The position numbers were made by a program, and so were the translations under genes. This document shows, piece after piece, positions 39,606 through 53,463 of a stretch of DNA of 64,000 nt. Positions within the stretch are counted from its first letter, which is position 1, and each line of letters opens with the position of its first letter. Source of the DNA: Drosophila pseudoobscura (Eukaryota; Arthropoda; Insecta; Diptera; Drosophilidae); assembly GCF_009870125.1 (NCBI RefSeq), contig NC_046680.1, positions 6,076,001 through 6,140,000 of the forward strand. Direction: 5' to 3'. The notes below the pieces were generated by a model. It was given only the letters and a program-made list of their open reading frames with translations, was not told the DNA's origin and made no database searches.

Positions 39606-40175
39606 CCTCGACGCAATATTGACCTGACCCAAGGCATATTAATTAACCCAAAAAACCGGTCGGTTATATTTGTCTAACCTTTATGCTAAATGCGGTGACG
39701 GCAGACCCAGACGCAGACCCCAGCCGACCGGCAGTGTTTGGAACGGCAGCCGTTTGGCTACTGTCCGTTGGGATGTACATACATATGTATTTGGTTATTA
39801 ATTTACCAATAAATTGCCATGGCGTATACGTAATATTTCACAATTGTGCCTTAATGACCGAAAGCGTTATTCATGCACTGATTTCCGCTGCAGGTGTCAT
39901 CCAATCCCGATCTTAGCTGGAGCTCCATTGCTCTCACTCCCTGCTGTCGCCGGAGCAACCAGTTATGCGTATTAGCCAGCTTCAGCTTTAGCCATACTTC
40001 CAGTCTTGGCCTCAGCTACACTCCACCCCGTCAGTAGCTCCAGCTCAGCTGCACAACCCTGCCCTGCCCGTTTCGCATTGAAATTACAAATGACGAGAAA
40101 TTTGTCATCTTTATTATTGCAAACAACGCGCGCAATGCTCTGCGGCAACGTTGCCAGTCGACGACAAACGACAAA

Positions 40176-40196
40176 CGACGACGACGACGACGACGA
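40176..40196. repeat. Trinucleotide repeat (CGA)7
   Basis: Seven perfect copies of CGA. They create an Asp-run chance frame on the + strand. Confidence 0.95.
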
Positions 40197-40322
40197 CATC
40201 GACAATGCTCCCCTGGACAATTGCCGGGGAGTGCGTGCCACGCCGCACACAAAGGCCGCAGCAGCAAAGCAGTTGCTGACAACTTGCCACACATCTTTGG
40301 GGAGCCGCCACCGGATCAGTGA

Positions 40323-40363
40323 AGGAGATGGAGATGGAGACGGAGGAGGAGGAGGAGGAGGAG
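40323..40363. repeat. (GGAGAT)/(GGA) repeat
   Basis: GGAGAT units pass into a pure GGA run over about 40 bp. Confidence 0.9.
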
Positions 40364-40520
40364 TGAGCCTAACCACTTGGTTAGCCATTGCCCCATTGTG
40401 AGCTCAATTGATTTTTCATTCAAATGAAAATCCACAACGGATTTGGCCACGGACCCCGTAATGAGCACAGTGTCCGCCGTACGTCTGCATATGGTACGAA
40501 AAAAACGTATTTGCTTTTCT

Positions 40521-41776
40521 TTTATTTAAAAAAATAATACAATTTGTTTTGCTTTTTGTGTGTGTCTGTGTGTGTGTGTTTCTGGGAGTGTGCGTGGAGC
40601 TAAATCTACGATGACAGTTGGGACGCGGCAGAATGCTGTTGGGATTAGGAAGGAAGCAAGGAATACAGTGCGTTTCATAAGTCTCGTGAAGACGGGTACT
40701 TAAAGAAATGCATATGTTATAGAAAGGATTTGATTCAAAGAAAGGGTATATCTTCAAAGGGGAAAAGAGGGAAAATGGGGAAATTATACAATTATACAAA
40801 AGTTGAATAAACATCAAATAAAATGGTTGATACTTGTAAAATAGTCTTTGAAGGAATGTAGTCCGTTTTACCCATCAAAGTGAATCCAACACTTATTTCT
40901 CATAGCTTTGAAACGCTAGGCATACAAAAATACAAAAAATTGAACTCCCTTCTCTGGAATTGCCCCACCAATCCACCATTAGCTATCCACCCTTGTTCTC
41001 CATTAACTCTCATATCATATGCGTATAGTGTATAGTACAAAATGTGTTTAGTAGGTATATCCTATATATGAGAGAATTTCTATTTATATAAATATATTGC
41101 TTTGCTTGGCTTCTTCTGGTTTTTGTGCCTCTTTTGTGTCGCTTGATTTTTGTTTGTATTTGTTTCTCTTTTGTTTTTTGTGGTATACGAGTATAAAATT
41201 TTCTACTTAATAACCAATAAAAAATTTCATCTAAAATTAGTTAAAATTCGCCTTACCAAGTATATCTAGATCTACATATGTATGTATATATATACACGCA
41301 AGTTGCTAGCACCAATCCAAAACTATCTGTATATATAATCTGTATGATCGTACGAAACTACGATTATATGGATATGTTCTACGAGTATTCATATGTGTGT
41401 ACGAGTAGTAGGTTTACAAATCCATTCGTAACTTGGCTTCTTAAGGCAATTGTCTCTGGGTTGTGAATACGTGAATGAATTTTACAAATTCTTCAGCTCT
41501 AGAACTATGGATACCCTATAAATAGATTGGGCTTTGAGCCCGCTTACCACTAAATTGAGCTACTTAGGCAATATGGAAAATGTGTAAAATCTGGTCTCAG
41601 TTAATGAACAATGGAAAGCGATTCGTGTGTGAATATAAATAGTCAAGAGCGAGCAGCACCTTCGATGAGTATTCTCGGCGTCTATATAGATATGTTTTGT
41701 ATGCACTATATGTATATATGTATGGCCAGATCGGCAGTCACAATCCTCATTCCCTTCTGCCCTTCTGCCCTTCTGC
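40521..41776 (-). other. luna: Probable 3' UTR of luna
   Basis: AT-rich DNA follows the luna stop codon on the minus strand. The first clear AATAAA (TTTATT at 40521-40526 on the + strand) is about 1.25 kb downstream, which sets a plausible 3' end. A Pumilio-type site, TGTATATA on the minus strand, lies at 41287-41294. Length and end point are inferred; variant poly(A) signals could end the transcript earlier. Confidence 0.45.
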
Positions 41777-42884
<1,108 letters not shown>

Positions 42885-43582
42885 CTGCAATGGAATGGAA
42901 TGGGGGGAAGAAAACCAATTGAGATTCGGTTAACAAAATGGCCAAAATGGTCGTCGGCTGGCGGGAGAGCGACTTTATGGCCGCGAATGCCTAATGAGAC
43001 TCGTAAATGAACCACTGACTGACTGGCTGCCCCGTCTATATTGGCAGAGTACTCGTACAACCTACTGCCAGCCACAGAGGATCAGGCAACTGCAACAGCC
43101 ACAGCATCCCAGAGACTCTCCGTGTGGAACACTTTGCCTTGTCAGTTAGGAGTTTTTACACAATTTCCTAATTTCGTTTGGCCGCCTCATTGCATCAAAA
43201 ACGTTTGCATGTCGCGTATTTTATGGCCGACAGACAGCCAAGACTGCGACGGACAGCGAATCCGTGCAGTCGTGATCCATTTAACCTGTACTTCAACCAG
43301 ACGACGACTGCCAGTTGCGGCTGCCAGTTGCAGTGGCACCCGGGCCCCAAGACTCGGGACAAGTGTGTCGATTTTGGCGCCCGCGACATCAACATCAATT
43401 GCGGCAGCAGCTGCTGCTGCTGACTGCCAGCCGCTCGTTCCTTCCTCTACCCCTACCTTTACCACTCTTGCTACCGACAGTAGTCCGCTATGTATGTACC
43501 TTCCTCGAAGGGTGCCCCGGCCACCAGAGTCATATAAAAGTTTGCTCAATTCTCGCTTCTGGGCTACTGCTGCTGCTCCACT

Positions 43583-43613
43583 CCACTTGGCCACTTGGCC
43601 ACTTGGCCACTTG
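43583..43613. repeat. Tandem repeat (CCACTTGG)n, 8-bp period
   Basis: Three perfect copies and a nearly complete fourth. CACTTG is an E-box core, so the tract holds four E-boxes. Confidence 0.95.
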
Positions 43614-44336
43614 TCTTGGGTCGCCGCACAACCGGGCCAGCAGGGGGGTAGGGGGGTAGAGGCAGGGCCGCCTCTGCTTATTTTTCTTCACTTTTTCTCT
43701 TACTTTTTGTTGAAAACCACAAGTGATTCTCAGCGCTAGTTTTGCTAGGCCTTAAGTAATCGATAATTGACAGTCGCAGCAGAGCTGTATCGCTCATTAC
43801 CCCGAAGGTTTACGAAGATCAAATTGCTAGTCAGAATATTTACGTAGTTGCCAATTTTGCATGTGATTTTCTTTGCCCCTTCATCTTCGATTATTTCGAT
43901 GTGGGGCACGCCCATTGATGGTTGAGTGCGCTGGCTTGAGTCACGCATGATCATTATAAATGTGCCTAACCTTGCGACTAAGCAAATAAATATTGTCTGA
44001 ACGTCATTTAGAACTGATTTTCTTTAACCTTCAACCCGTCCTTCTTTTTGTGACGCTCTCTCTATTGTTGCGCTCTCTTCTGCTCATCTATTCTGTTAAT
44101 TTTATAATCCTCCCATGGAAACAACAAGAAACGATACATTGTGCATATTCCTCAACCCAAACCGATTCTTCTATGATTTATGATCAATTTTCTCTCATAT
44201 TCAGTTGCTCTTCTCGACCATCGTGTGTACTGTGCGTAAAAGTGTGTCTAAAAGTGTGCAAAATCTTGCAAATTATAAGCCACAATCTACAGTTCAGAGG
44301 TATTTATAATTTATTCTTATAAACCCCCCATCATCC

Positions 44337-44348
44337 CCCCCCCCCCCC
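44337..44348. repeat. Poly-C run
   Basis: An uninterrupted C run of more than ten bases. It is a likely site of sequencing or assembly length error. Confidence 0.85.
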
Positions 44349-47300
44349 ACGGGTTCTCGGGCTTTCCTGGTTAGCACATTCAATTTTCACTTGCTTTTTG
44401 CCCGCTTCTTGACGTTTCTTTCCCGTGTGGATCTCGTTTGTCAGTGGGGCTAAGACAAAGCAGCGAAAGAAAGAAAAACGAGGAAAAAGCGAACTGTACA
44501 AGTGACCCAGGCTTAAGTGCTTTGTCAAGCCTGCAACTATATATGACCGAGGGCCACAAGACCCAGTCGGAACTGACCGGAGATCTCTCCCTCTCTCTGG
44601 GTCTCTGGCTTGCTGTGAAGTGAGTGCTGTTTCTGGGGTTGGGACTGGTCCGTTGGTCCGATGGTCCGCCGCTTGTTTCTTAGCCTCAAGTGCTTCGAGT
44701 GCGTTGCGACTGTCTACACATGTGTACCAGGTCTCTGTTGATGCATTTGTAGTTTCCATGCCAGAGAGCGTTTTGTTTCCCCAGCACCCATTACCCAGCA
44801 CCCAAGCAGCCAAGCTTCAGGTCGCCCAAGGTAGCAACAGACCCAAAGAGGGGCTTGAGGTTGAGATCCGTTAACTTGGCCCAGACCAGGTCCGAGCCCG
44901 AGCCCGGGCCCAGGTCCGAGCGCGTTATTAAAATTGATGGCATTTAATTGAACTGGCCATCAACGTCAGCCCACAGTGCAGTGCTTTGGAGTTGAGGTTG
45001 AGTCTTTCTGTTTCTGTTTCTGTTGCTGTGCCCCATTTGCAATTGCGCCTGCCTCCCTGGAAATGGTTGGGAAGGGAAGGGTAGCTGGTAGGTTGGAAGG
45101 CTGGATGGGTAGCTGCCGCAACAGTGGCTTATGGGCCCAGCTTTAGCACCAGCTCGCTCTGTATGCTGCATGCTGTATGCTAATGCGCATTATGTGGCAA
45201 CTCTGTCTGTCATATATTTCTCGTCTCTCAAACGGCCATTCTCCAGCGAATATATCCCAGTGAATGTTTCCCTATGTCTCAGTGTGTGTAATCACCGCTT
45301 TTACCAAAATGCACACGCTGACTTCATATTTCTGCCAATTTAGCAGCAACATCGGTGGGGCAACTGTGGAACGATGGAGTGGGGCAACGGTGCAACCATC
45401 AGGCGGTGCACCACCAGGCGACCCAGAGATTCGAAATCACACTTGTGCCTATTGCCAAAGTGGTGCAATAAAAAAAGTGAATGTTGCCCCCGAGTGGCGA
45501 TGCTATATAGACAGGCTCCTCCATCTCGGGCTCCTTTGGCGCGTCTTCAAATGGTCGTCGCGTTGCGTCGCCTCGTATCGTATCTGGCCATAAACTGCTC
45601 ATTTGACTCTGCCAGATTTACGCTGGCTACCTCCCAGACTGCCTCTCTATATCTAGCTAGATTGGATCTCCTCTCCAACCCTCTCCAGATAGCTAGATCT
45701 CCACCCCTCCGACCCTCGCTGCGTACTGGGACGTGCCGCCCCACAAGCATTCGCACTCGCCGTCGCAGCGATAATTATGATGAGACGAGATCGTACCAAG
45801 ACCAAGAAAAGTCATTGCTCAAGCGGGGGGTACACAGTGGAACCTCTTTTCAAGGATTTCGTATATCGATCTGGGTTTCAAAGAGAGAGTGAACAAATGG
45901 AAGCTTGCCTATGATTTCTGAGCTCCCATTTTCCTAAGGGTAGGACAGATGTTATAGGACCCCACGACAACAATAGTTAATCAAGAACCCCTGCTTCTGG
46001 CCGCCATTGCTGGAGAGCTCATTAGAACTTCAATCCCGTCCTCCCTTGCCCCACTGTGCTGCACCGTCCAACAGCGTGTGTGCGGTGTGTGCAATGCAAT
46101 GCGGATCTCGCACCAAATGCGACTGCAAGACTTGCAACTGTGGAAGCAAGAAAAACCGAACACAGGGCGAGTGAGGATAGAAGGTAGAAGAGACAGGGAG
46201 AGAAGGGAAGAGAAGAGAAAATACCCACCCGAACAATAAATTACAGAAACAGTTGATAGGGTTTAATGTGCACTTGGTGTGCGATTGGTTATAATTGACA
46301 GTTCGCTTGGCTGAAGCTTGACTCGGGCCTAGCCGGGTCTCCGGTCTCCGGTCCCCGGTCCCGGGTCTGAGTCTCAGTCCGAGCTCTCGCTCTCGCTGTC
46401 GATGGCGACGTGCTTGGCCAAGCGCACCACCAAAGCACCAAAGCACCACACAGCACCATCATGTGTTACGTTTGCAGCCACTTAATTGCCAGGCGCGCGC
46501 GCACTCGCTTACTTTGATTTACTATTTGATTTTTGATTTTTATATAAAACTGTCGTATTTAAGTTATAATTATGAAACAACATGGCGCATGAGCACTGGC
46601 TGTACGGCGTATCCGTATTTCGCTTTCGCACTCGCATTTTGGCCTCGGATTCGCAGCCGGCAATGGGATGGGATGGGATTCTGCAATTTTCACACATGAA
46701 AATGAAACGTTGCGTTGCTGGCTTTCTGGGCCACCACATCGTTTGACCAACTTCGAGGCTGACCGCATCGGATCGGATCGGTTTGGGCCACCGCGAGTCG
46801 CATTGAATTTATGGCATTGCGCATACGCCGTGGGGGCAGCCGCAAGCTAAAATCCCCCTTTATATACCCTCTGCAATTGCTGTGGCCACAGCTTTTTGTT
46901 TTAGCCATTTTTCACACTCTGCGGGCGTCTTTTGAACCTTGAAATAAAAGTTTTCCCACACTGCACACTGAACACCGAACACCACGGCAAGGCATTTCGA
47001 TTTTCCTTTTGGCGGCTGCCATGCCATGCCTTAGCGTACTTTACCTTACCTTATACCTGCCTTCTGCCTGCTGCCTGCAGCCTGCCTGTTTGCCTAGTGC
47101 CTGGCTAATCCAGCGCCTGATTCCCAGAGAGCCCAAAATGGTAACAGACGTAGACTTTGTGGCAGCAGGGAAAAAAGCTAATGAGCAACAACAGCAGCCG
47201 AAGCCGCAGCCGCAGCGGCAAATGCAAACTGCACCTGCCAAAGAGAGCCACAGAGCCAAATAAAAGGAGGCACTAGGAGAAATAAAATGAAGTCAGGAAT

Positions 47301-48048
47301 GGCGAAGATGAAATGCCCTTTCGTTATCTGATCAGTCAAAAATTGCCCTAAATTAACAATACTATTCTATGTCATTCCACAATTAAAGCTGTTCTATAGC
47401 AAAGGACAAATGGATTTCCTCCATAAAATCGATCGAACCACTTATCGTTTATTAACCTTCCTTAATATGGAAATATCCTAATTTCCTATTGACAACCTAT
47501 AAATTTCTTCGCTCTTTGTTATCCCCAACAATCTCTGAATTCTGTAATGCCTTACGCTCCTTTAGCGTATTATAAATTTTCAGCGAGGGCTGCCCACAAC
47601 AAAATCAGCAAACAGCATCGCCAAGACGTTGGCGGCGCTTCGTTAGTGGCTGCCGTTGGTCCCTCTCCCTGTCTCTGTCCCTCAGTGTAGCTGTCTCTCC
47701 TTCGCACCCACTGTATCTGTGAGTGTGTTTATTTTTTTGTTGATTTGTTTTTTATGAGCAAATTGTGCAAATATCTTAGAGCCGCCAGAAAAACGCTGAC
47801 AACTAGATAAATTTAAATGAATTTCTGAGACTCATAAGCTGACAGCGAAATGGTCGATCAGAGTCGTGTGTCGTGTGTTTGGGGGCATGCCTCGGATGGA
47901 GTTCTTGATCAAAAGGCGGTAGCCAGATCAAGAGAGCAAAAAAGCGACCAACATTTAATTGTTTTTACTACCAATTATGTATTTGTCAAGTTAATTGGTA
48001 TGTCAACGCAACTAGTTTTTAGACCACTGCAGCTGTAGACCAGGCTTC

Positions 48049-48100
48049 AGCCTCAGCCCCAGCTTCAGTTCCAGCTTCAGCTCCAGCTCAAGCTCTGGCT
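48049..48100. repeat. Imperfect (CAGCTC/CAGCTT) hexamer tract
   Basis: Six-base units of the form CAGCNN and CCAGNT run for about 50 bp with frequent substitutions. Confidence 0.85.
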
Positions 48101-48265
48101 GTATCTGGAGTCATCAAAGCTGACCACCGCCAGCGGAGCAAACGCCTGACGCATTGTCAATAAGCTGACGACGAGGTACGGACATGGACACAGAGACACA
48201 GAGAGCAAAGATACAAAAGCAATGCCAATCATGCAGGCATTTTACACCATGCCTTGGTCTCGGAT

Positions 48266-48266
<1 letters not shown>

Positions 48267-48297
<31 letters not shown>

Positions 48298-48298
48298 C
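48267..48298. repeat. Trinucleotide repeat (CGT)n
   Basis: A CGC/CGT tract, with about nine CGT copies in a row. It gives poly-Arg or poly-Asp chance frames. Confidence 0.95.
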
Positions 48299-48557
48299 TA
48301 AGCCAAAAAAGCCAGAGATCCAGTGAGCTAGCGAGCCAGATCCCCATTCAGAGCCAGGCAACACCAAGAGCCAAGCGAATGCGAAGGCGAAGGTGTGAAA
48401 TAGTTGGACCCGGACCAAACCATGCCTCACAACGCCGCACCTCTTCGCATCGCACCTCATCCACACCTCATCGCCCAACCGGACTCGTTTCAGGCAGCTT
48501 CGCTTGTCGCCATTGATTGTCAGCGCGTGTTCTCTCCCAGCCAAAGACGATGGCGTT

Positions 48558-48594
48558 GATGGATGGATGGATGGATGGATGGATGGATGGATGG
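48558..48594. repeat. Tetranucleotide repeat (GATG)n
   Basis: About nine perfect copies of GATG. Confidence 0.95.
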
Positions 48595-50250
48595 TCAGCA
48601 CTGGGGCCTGTCCCAGCGAGGAAGAGGGAAGCTCTGGCCTGCTCTGGAGTCGTCGTCCCCCGCCCCTACTCTGACTTATCGCTTGATCTGTGAGTGCTTA
48701 ACAAATGCTTTACGCTAATGACAATTTTGTTATACATTTTATGCATGCACATACAGACACAGACGCAGACAGAAGCAGAGCGCGGGCCCAGGCACAGGCA
48801 CGAGTACGGGCACACGGCGTATACGCAATGTCCGTGTCGCTGTCGCTGTCGATGTCCATGTCGATGACGATCACGCTCACTATGATGATGGTGATGATGA
48901 TGATCGGACTTAAGGATGGGGATATGTCGATGGCGTGGATGCGTGTGCGATAAGGCGACGGCAGCCACTGTCGATGGACAAGCCGATAAATAAATTTATG
49001 CACAAGCCCGACGAGGCGTAAAATGCGCAATTTGATTTAATGCCCATGTGTGTGTTTGTACTCGTACTCGTATATCTGTGTGCATTGATAATCGATTTAT
49101 GGTGTGTGAAGTTTGTTTCCTTTACTTTTGCATTTTTTATGCCTATTCTGCTGCTGCTGCTGGTGCTGGCTGCTGCGATTCTTTCTCTCTTGGTCGTTTT
49201 TTTGTGTCATTGCTAATTGTGTACAAATATGGACAAAAGCGTGGACACGGCCTCTGCGAAGGCGAAGTCGCAGTCACAGTCGCAGTCGAAGGCTTTCTAA
49301 ATGGCCAGTAAGTAGGCAGAGGCGGCTGCTGCTGCTGCCGCTGCATCGGGAATCGGCCATCGGCAGTCGGCCAACTCGCCTAACAGGCGCTTTAAAATGC
49401 CTGTGAGAAATAATTTATGCATTTCTTTGTCTGCCCGGTCGTCTTCCGAGATAAACAGCGGCAAAGCAGTTTAAGTGGTTTCCTCTATGGTCACCACCTA
49501 TCCTATAGCTCTGCCATATAAATGCTACGGTCGAAGAATTCTGATTGGGCGGGGATTGGGGGCACGGTGCTGCCATAGCTGGGGCAGAAGGCATTAAATG
49601 ATCGTTTTATGCAACATTTCATTGATTTATTGATGCGCATATGTAATCGATTGGGGCTGGCAGGAGAGGACTTAATGCCGGTTTCACTTAACACAATACA
49701 TACATATGTATTTATGTATATGTATATCTCTATGCTCGTATAAATGAGGAAAATGATGAGAGCTGGAAAATACACAGCTCTGAAGAGAATGTATCGATAG
49801 TGGAAGAAAAGCAAAAAGGAAACAGGAACCCCCTCTTAAAACATTAAATTTACAACATTTTAGAAGTAAAATACCCCACGAACCACCTGCTACACACTGC
49901 GGTCAATTTAGAACTCCCCAAACACTTGTTTTAGCTGGTCAAACACATTAAGTGCTTGTTTAATGTACTCGATAAATGATCGAAATAATTAAAGATCCTT
50001 TAAACAATTCCCAGGCACCACATACGACATTCATTAGAGTCGTTTATCGGTGAATTAGCACCCTGCAATCAGTGTACCGATGTACACAATACCCAGTATT
50101 ATCGATAGATTGATCGATTGTGTCTGTTAAGCGGAGACTTTAACTACCCCCTAAAAAGCCCCCAAATGAGTCCGAAAGGCTGGTAGGCAGAGCCTGGGAT
50201 ACGAGTAGTTAGCCCAAGTGAGGTCTCTGTGCGGCGAATGCCCGCGGACG

Positions 50251-50340
50251 GAGCTGGAGCTGGAGCTGGGAATGGATTTTGAGTTAGAGTTGGAGTTGGA
50301 GCCTCGAGTTGGAGTATGGAGCTTGGAGTTTGGAGCTTGG
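50251..50340. repeat. Degenerate (GAGCTG)/(GAGTTG) hexamer tract
   Basis: GAGCTG units pass into GAGTTG and GAGCTTG-type units over about 90 bp, the longest such tract in the window. Confidence 0.85.
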
Positions 50341-50966
50341 TGAGCGGTAATTGCCGCGTGTTAATTCAAACAAATGTCGGGGATTGCACATTTAATGTGA
50401 AAATGAAGAAACATTGCGCACAGAGTCTTTTGGCCAGGTCTAAACTAATGTACTTGTGTGTGGAACAAACATATACATGTATATGTGCATGAACTTGTGT
50501 GTGTGTGACCATGAGAGAGTACTTGTGCTTATGTGTGTGCTTGTTTTTGCCCCCAAACGAGCGTCGGGCTCTCTCTTGCCGTGGCGGGGCTTCGAGTCTC
50601 TGGTTAGGTGGAGCGAGTGAAATAAATGATCCCAGCTTCATGTTTAATTTATTTGAAAGTTAACACACATATAACAACACCAGCTGGAAGAAGCGACCAG
50701 ACCAGAGACCAGAGACCAGGCCTGGCCCGGTGACTGTAAAACAGTTAAAAGCAAAAACAAAACGAATCTACAAGGTGGAGACGATGCCGGCTCGTCGAAT
50801 GGTCGGGCTGGATGGCTGGCTGGCTGGCTGGAGCACGGCATTAATGCGTCGTAATCACACTAAGCAGACATTAAATGCGTTTTCGCTGTTTGAGCACCAC
50901 CGCACCACACCGCACCACAGCACACCACTCCGCAGTGCAGCACCACCTTAAATACAACGTCGTTGA

Positions 50967-50996
50967 GGCCCGGGCCCGGGCCTGGGCCTGGGCCTA
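50967..50996. repeat. (GGGCCC/GGGCCT)n GC-rich, self-complementary tract
   Basis: GGGCCC and GGGCCT units follow one another over 30 bp. GGGCCC is its own reverse complement, so the single strand can fold on itself. Confidence 0.85.
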
Positions 50997-53002
50997 GCCA
51001 GGCGAGGAGGAGGCAGCAACGCAACATCGACTAGCGCCTAAATGATTGATAAAATAATTGCTTGCACGTGATGCCGAGAGAAAGAGAGAAGAGAAACAAA
51101 AGAGAAAGGCCGGGCCTCACGCAATGCCCCGAGCTCCATTCCCGACTCTCAAGTCCCAAGCACCGACTTCAAGTGTCAACTGGAGGCACGGTAGAACCAA
51201 GCCCAGCTCCCTGTGCCTTTAAGGAGTATGCCCAGGCCCGTCAATCAGTGGAGGAGCTATCGTAACTAAAGCAATCCGAATCCAAGACCAAATACACCGA
51301 AAAAAGCATTGAAAATCTAACGAATTATAACGTGGGAAACTAACTGAGGGACACACTATCAGCACGGAGACTCCCAGAGAGAACCTCAGAGCAGTACAGA
51401 GACAGAGAGCGAGAGAGAGACAGGGAGGGACAGCAGCAGGCACAAATTGCCGCAGTTAACGGTTCCTGTTTCATCGCAAATTTGGTTGAGCGGCAGAAAA
51501 CAGAAACAGAAAAACGGAAAAGCCCCAACAGAAGAAAAAAAGATACAGAAACAGAAACCGAAAGACAAGCGCCTGAATGAAGCTTCCAAAAGGCAACAAA
51601 GCGGCAATGCACAAGGGGGACACAAGGCTCCACAGTACAGTGGTTCGAAGTTTAAAGAAAATATACAAATGATCGATAACCAAAGATTTGGAGACTCTCT
51701 AGAGAATTCTGGTGAAGATCTACAGCGAGTGGCGGAACAAATCAGAGATACCTATAGACATTTCTTATCTACTGTCTGAGCTATAAAACAAACCCGATTT
51801 CAACATACCCATAAAAAGTAAACCAATTAGCTGAAGCATTCGACAATTCGTCCATTATCCGCTCGATGAAAACCACTGTGCTTGGGAGCTCTGGCAATGC
51901 CAAAAAGACTGCTCCACGACAAGTGGCCCCCCGCACGGTTCTGCCCGCCCACTCGTGCGCCACATTATTTCATGCAAAATCATGCCATGGGAACCACGAC
52001 GACCAACCGATGCTCCGCGAGCAGTCATCCTCCCCAGGTACCCCAGATACCGCCGCAGTCACCCCGCAACGCCCCGACACTTCTTTGGATCTCCACGGAA
52101 AAAGGCAGCAAGCAGTCTAGAACTATTACCTTACCCCAGTCCCTGGGCATGGACGACAGCGCCCCGGCAACCAGCACCCAGCATCTCCAGCATCGCCTCT
52201 GTGAGTCTCCCGACTGCAACTAATGCACAATCATCGCAGATTATTTCATTTAATGTCAATACAAAACCAGCAAGAAGCCATCCCAGGCCAACCTCCTCCG
52301 GCTTTAGCTATAGTTTCAGCTCCCCCAGCTCCCCAGCTCCCAACTCCTCTGTGGCTGACTCCAACTCTGTCTGTGCGCTTGCCCTGGGACTCGGGATCCT
52401 GGCGTGCATTGAAAGCTGAAAGTTTGACACTCCAATTCTCAATGCCGCTGGGCAAACAAATTGAGTGTAGAGCCCGGCAGGAGGGCGACGTCGTCGAGGC
52501 GTTTTGCCCCGTTAGTGTTTTGCAAACGAGTTTAAACTGCTGTTGACTTTTGAAAAGTTTAAGGGCCCGAACCAAGCCAGCAGTTAGCCAGGCCATCTCT
52601 CACAGCCAGTCTTCATCCCGACTCCATCCGCAGCCTCAACTCCATCTCCAACTCCTCCGTTTGACCTTGCAAAATCGATGTTCAATGTTCGATTTCGGCA
52701 CATTTTTCGCTTGGCTTTATTTATGGCCCAGCATTGCGATATTTATTTGTGCCTGTCTCGACGGCCGATCCGATCGCATCCGTCATGCGCCCCCTCCTTT
52801 TCAATGATATTTGAAGTGTGCAATCAATTTTTTCTTGGTTTCTTTTTTGGGGGGTGAAAACCATGGAAAATGTTTGCATATTGGAAGCGATGGAAGAACG
52901 ATGCGATTAAGATTTATCGAATGACAGAAAATGATTATGATAATGCAGAGCAAGAAATTATAATATAATAGGGTTTTACTTATAGGTAAATGATTGTAGG
53001 AG

Positions 53003-53058
53003 TATAGCCTACAGATATGTGCTATAGCCTATGGTATAGCCTACAGATATGTGCTATA
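53003..53058. repeat. Tandem duplication with 32-bp period
   Basis: TATAGCCTACAGATATGTGC occurs twice, 32 bp apart, with a shorter TATAGCCTATGG copy between. It lies about 140 bp from the DINE-1 fragment. Confidence 0.85.
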
Positions 53059-53196
53059 CACGGCATAAATTGAGCTATCTCTTAGATAATTCTATATACA
53101 AGTAGAAGAACAGATATCTCTGATACTAGCCCCTGGATCTATTGTAGTATAACTTGTTTGTTCTAAACGATCAATACTTTTCACTCCTCTGAGATC

Positions 53197-53463
53197 TGTG
53201 AATGCCACAGATTTTCGTCCTTGCGGGGCGGAAGTGGGCGGGGCGAAGTTTTGCAATATACTTGTAACAATGACATATCACATAAGTCTAGATACAAAAT
53301 GTCGTTGCTCTAGCTCTTATAGTCTTTGAGCACTTGGCGCTGATAGGGACGGACAGACGGACAGTCGGACGGACGGACACACGGGCGGACGGACAGATAG
53401 GCATGGCTCAATCGACTCGGCTAGAATATATAGGGTCGGAAACGCTTCCTTCTAGACGTCACA
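53197..53463 (-). mobile_element. DINE-1 fragment, reversed and truncated
   Basis: Read on the minus strand, this piece matches the element at 31.0 kb from the GTCTAGAAGGAAGCGTTTCC block, through a (GTCC)n tract and ACTATAAGAGCTAGAGCAAC, to the segment ending ATCTGTGGCATTCACA. Both terminal inverted repeats are missing. It lies within the luna intron in the transcribed orientation. Confidence 0.85.

Larger units (their letters stand above)
32103..40520. other. Non-coding stretch between DINE-1 and the luna 3' UTR
   Basis: No supported gene. The stretch is rich in simple repeats, listed separately, and in GA/CT runs that resemble GAGA-factor sites (about 33719-33732, 35304-35324 and 38421-38436). 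Open frames here mostly follow the repeats and lack an ATG, for example 32816-33244 (+), which opens with TTG. Confidence 0.6.

Noticed and set aside
43041..43739. + strand frame of 232 codons upstream of the luna exon
   Set aside because: It opens with TTG, includes poly-Ala and CCACTTGG repeat sequence, and lies on the opposite strand in the luna intron.
44331..44813. Minus-strand frame of 160 codons
   Set aside because: It ends in the poly-C run (poly-Gly), has no domain and does not match a KLF N-terminus.
51447..51779. + strand frame ending in an amphipathic-looking segment
   Set aside because: It opens with TTG and its first half is a purine-rich Lys/Gln stretch; the only internal ATG leaves about 36 residues, too little to support.
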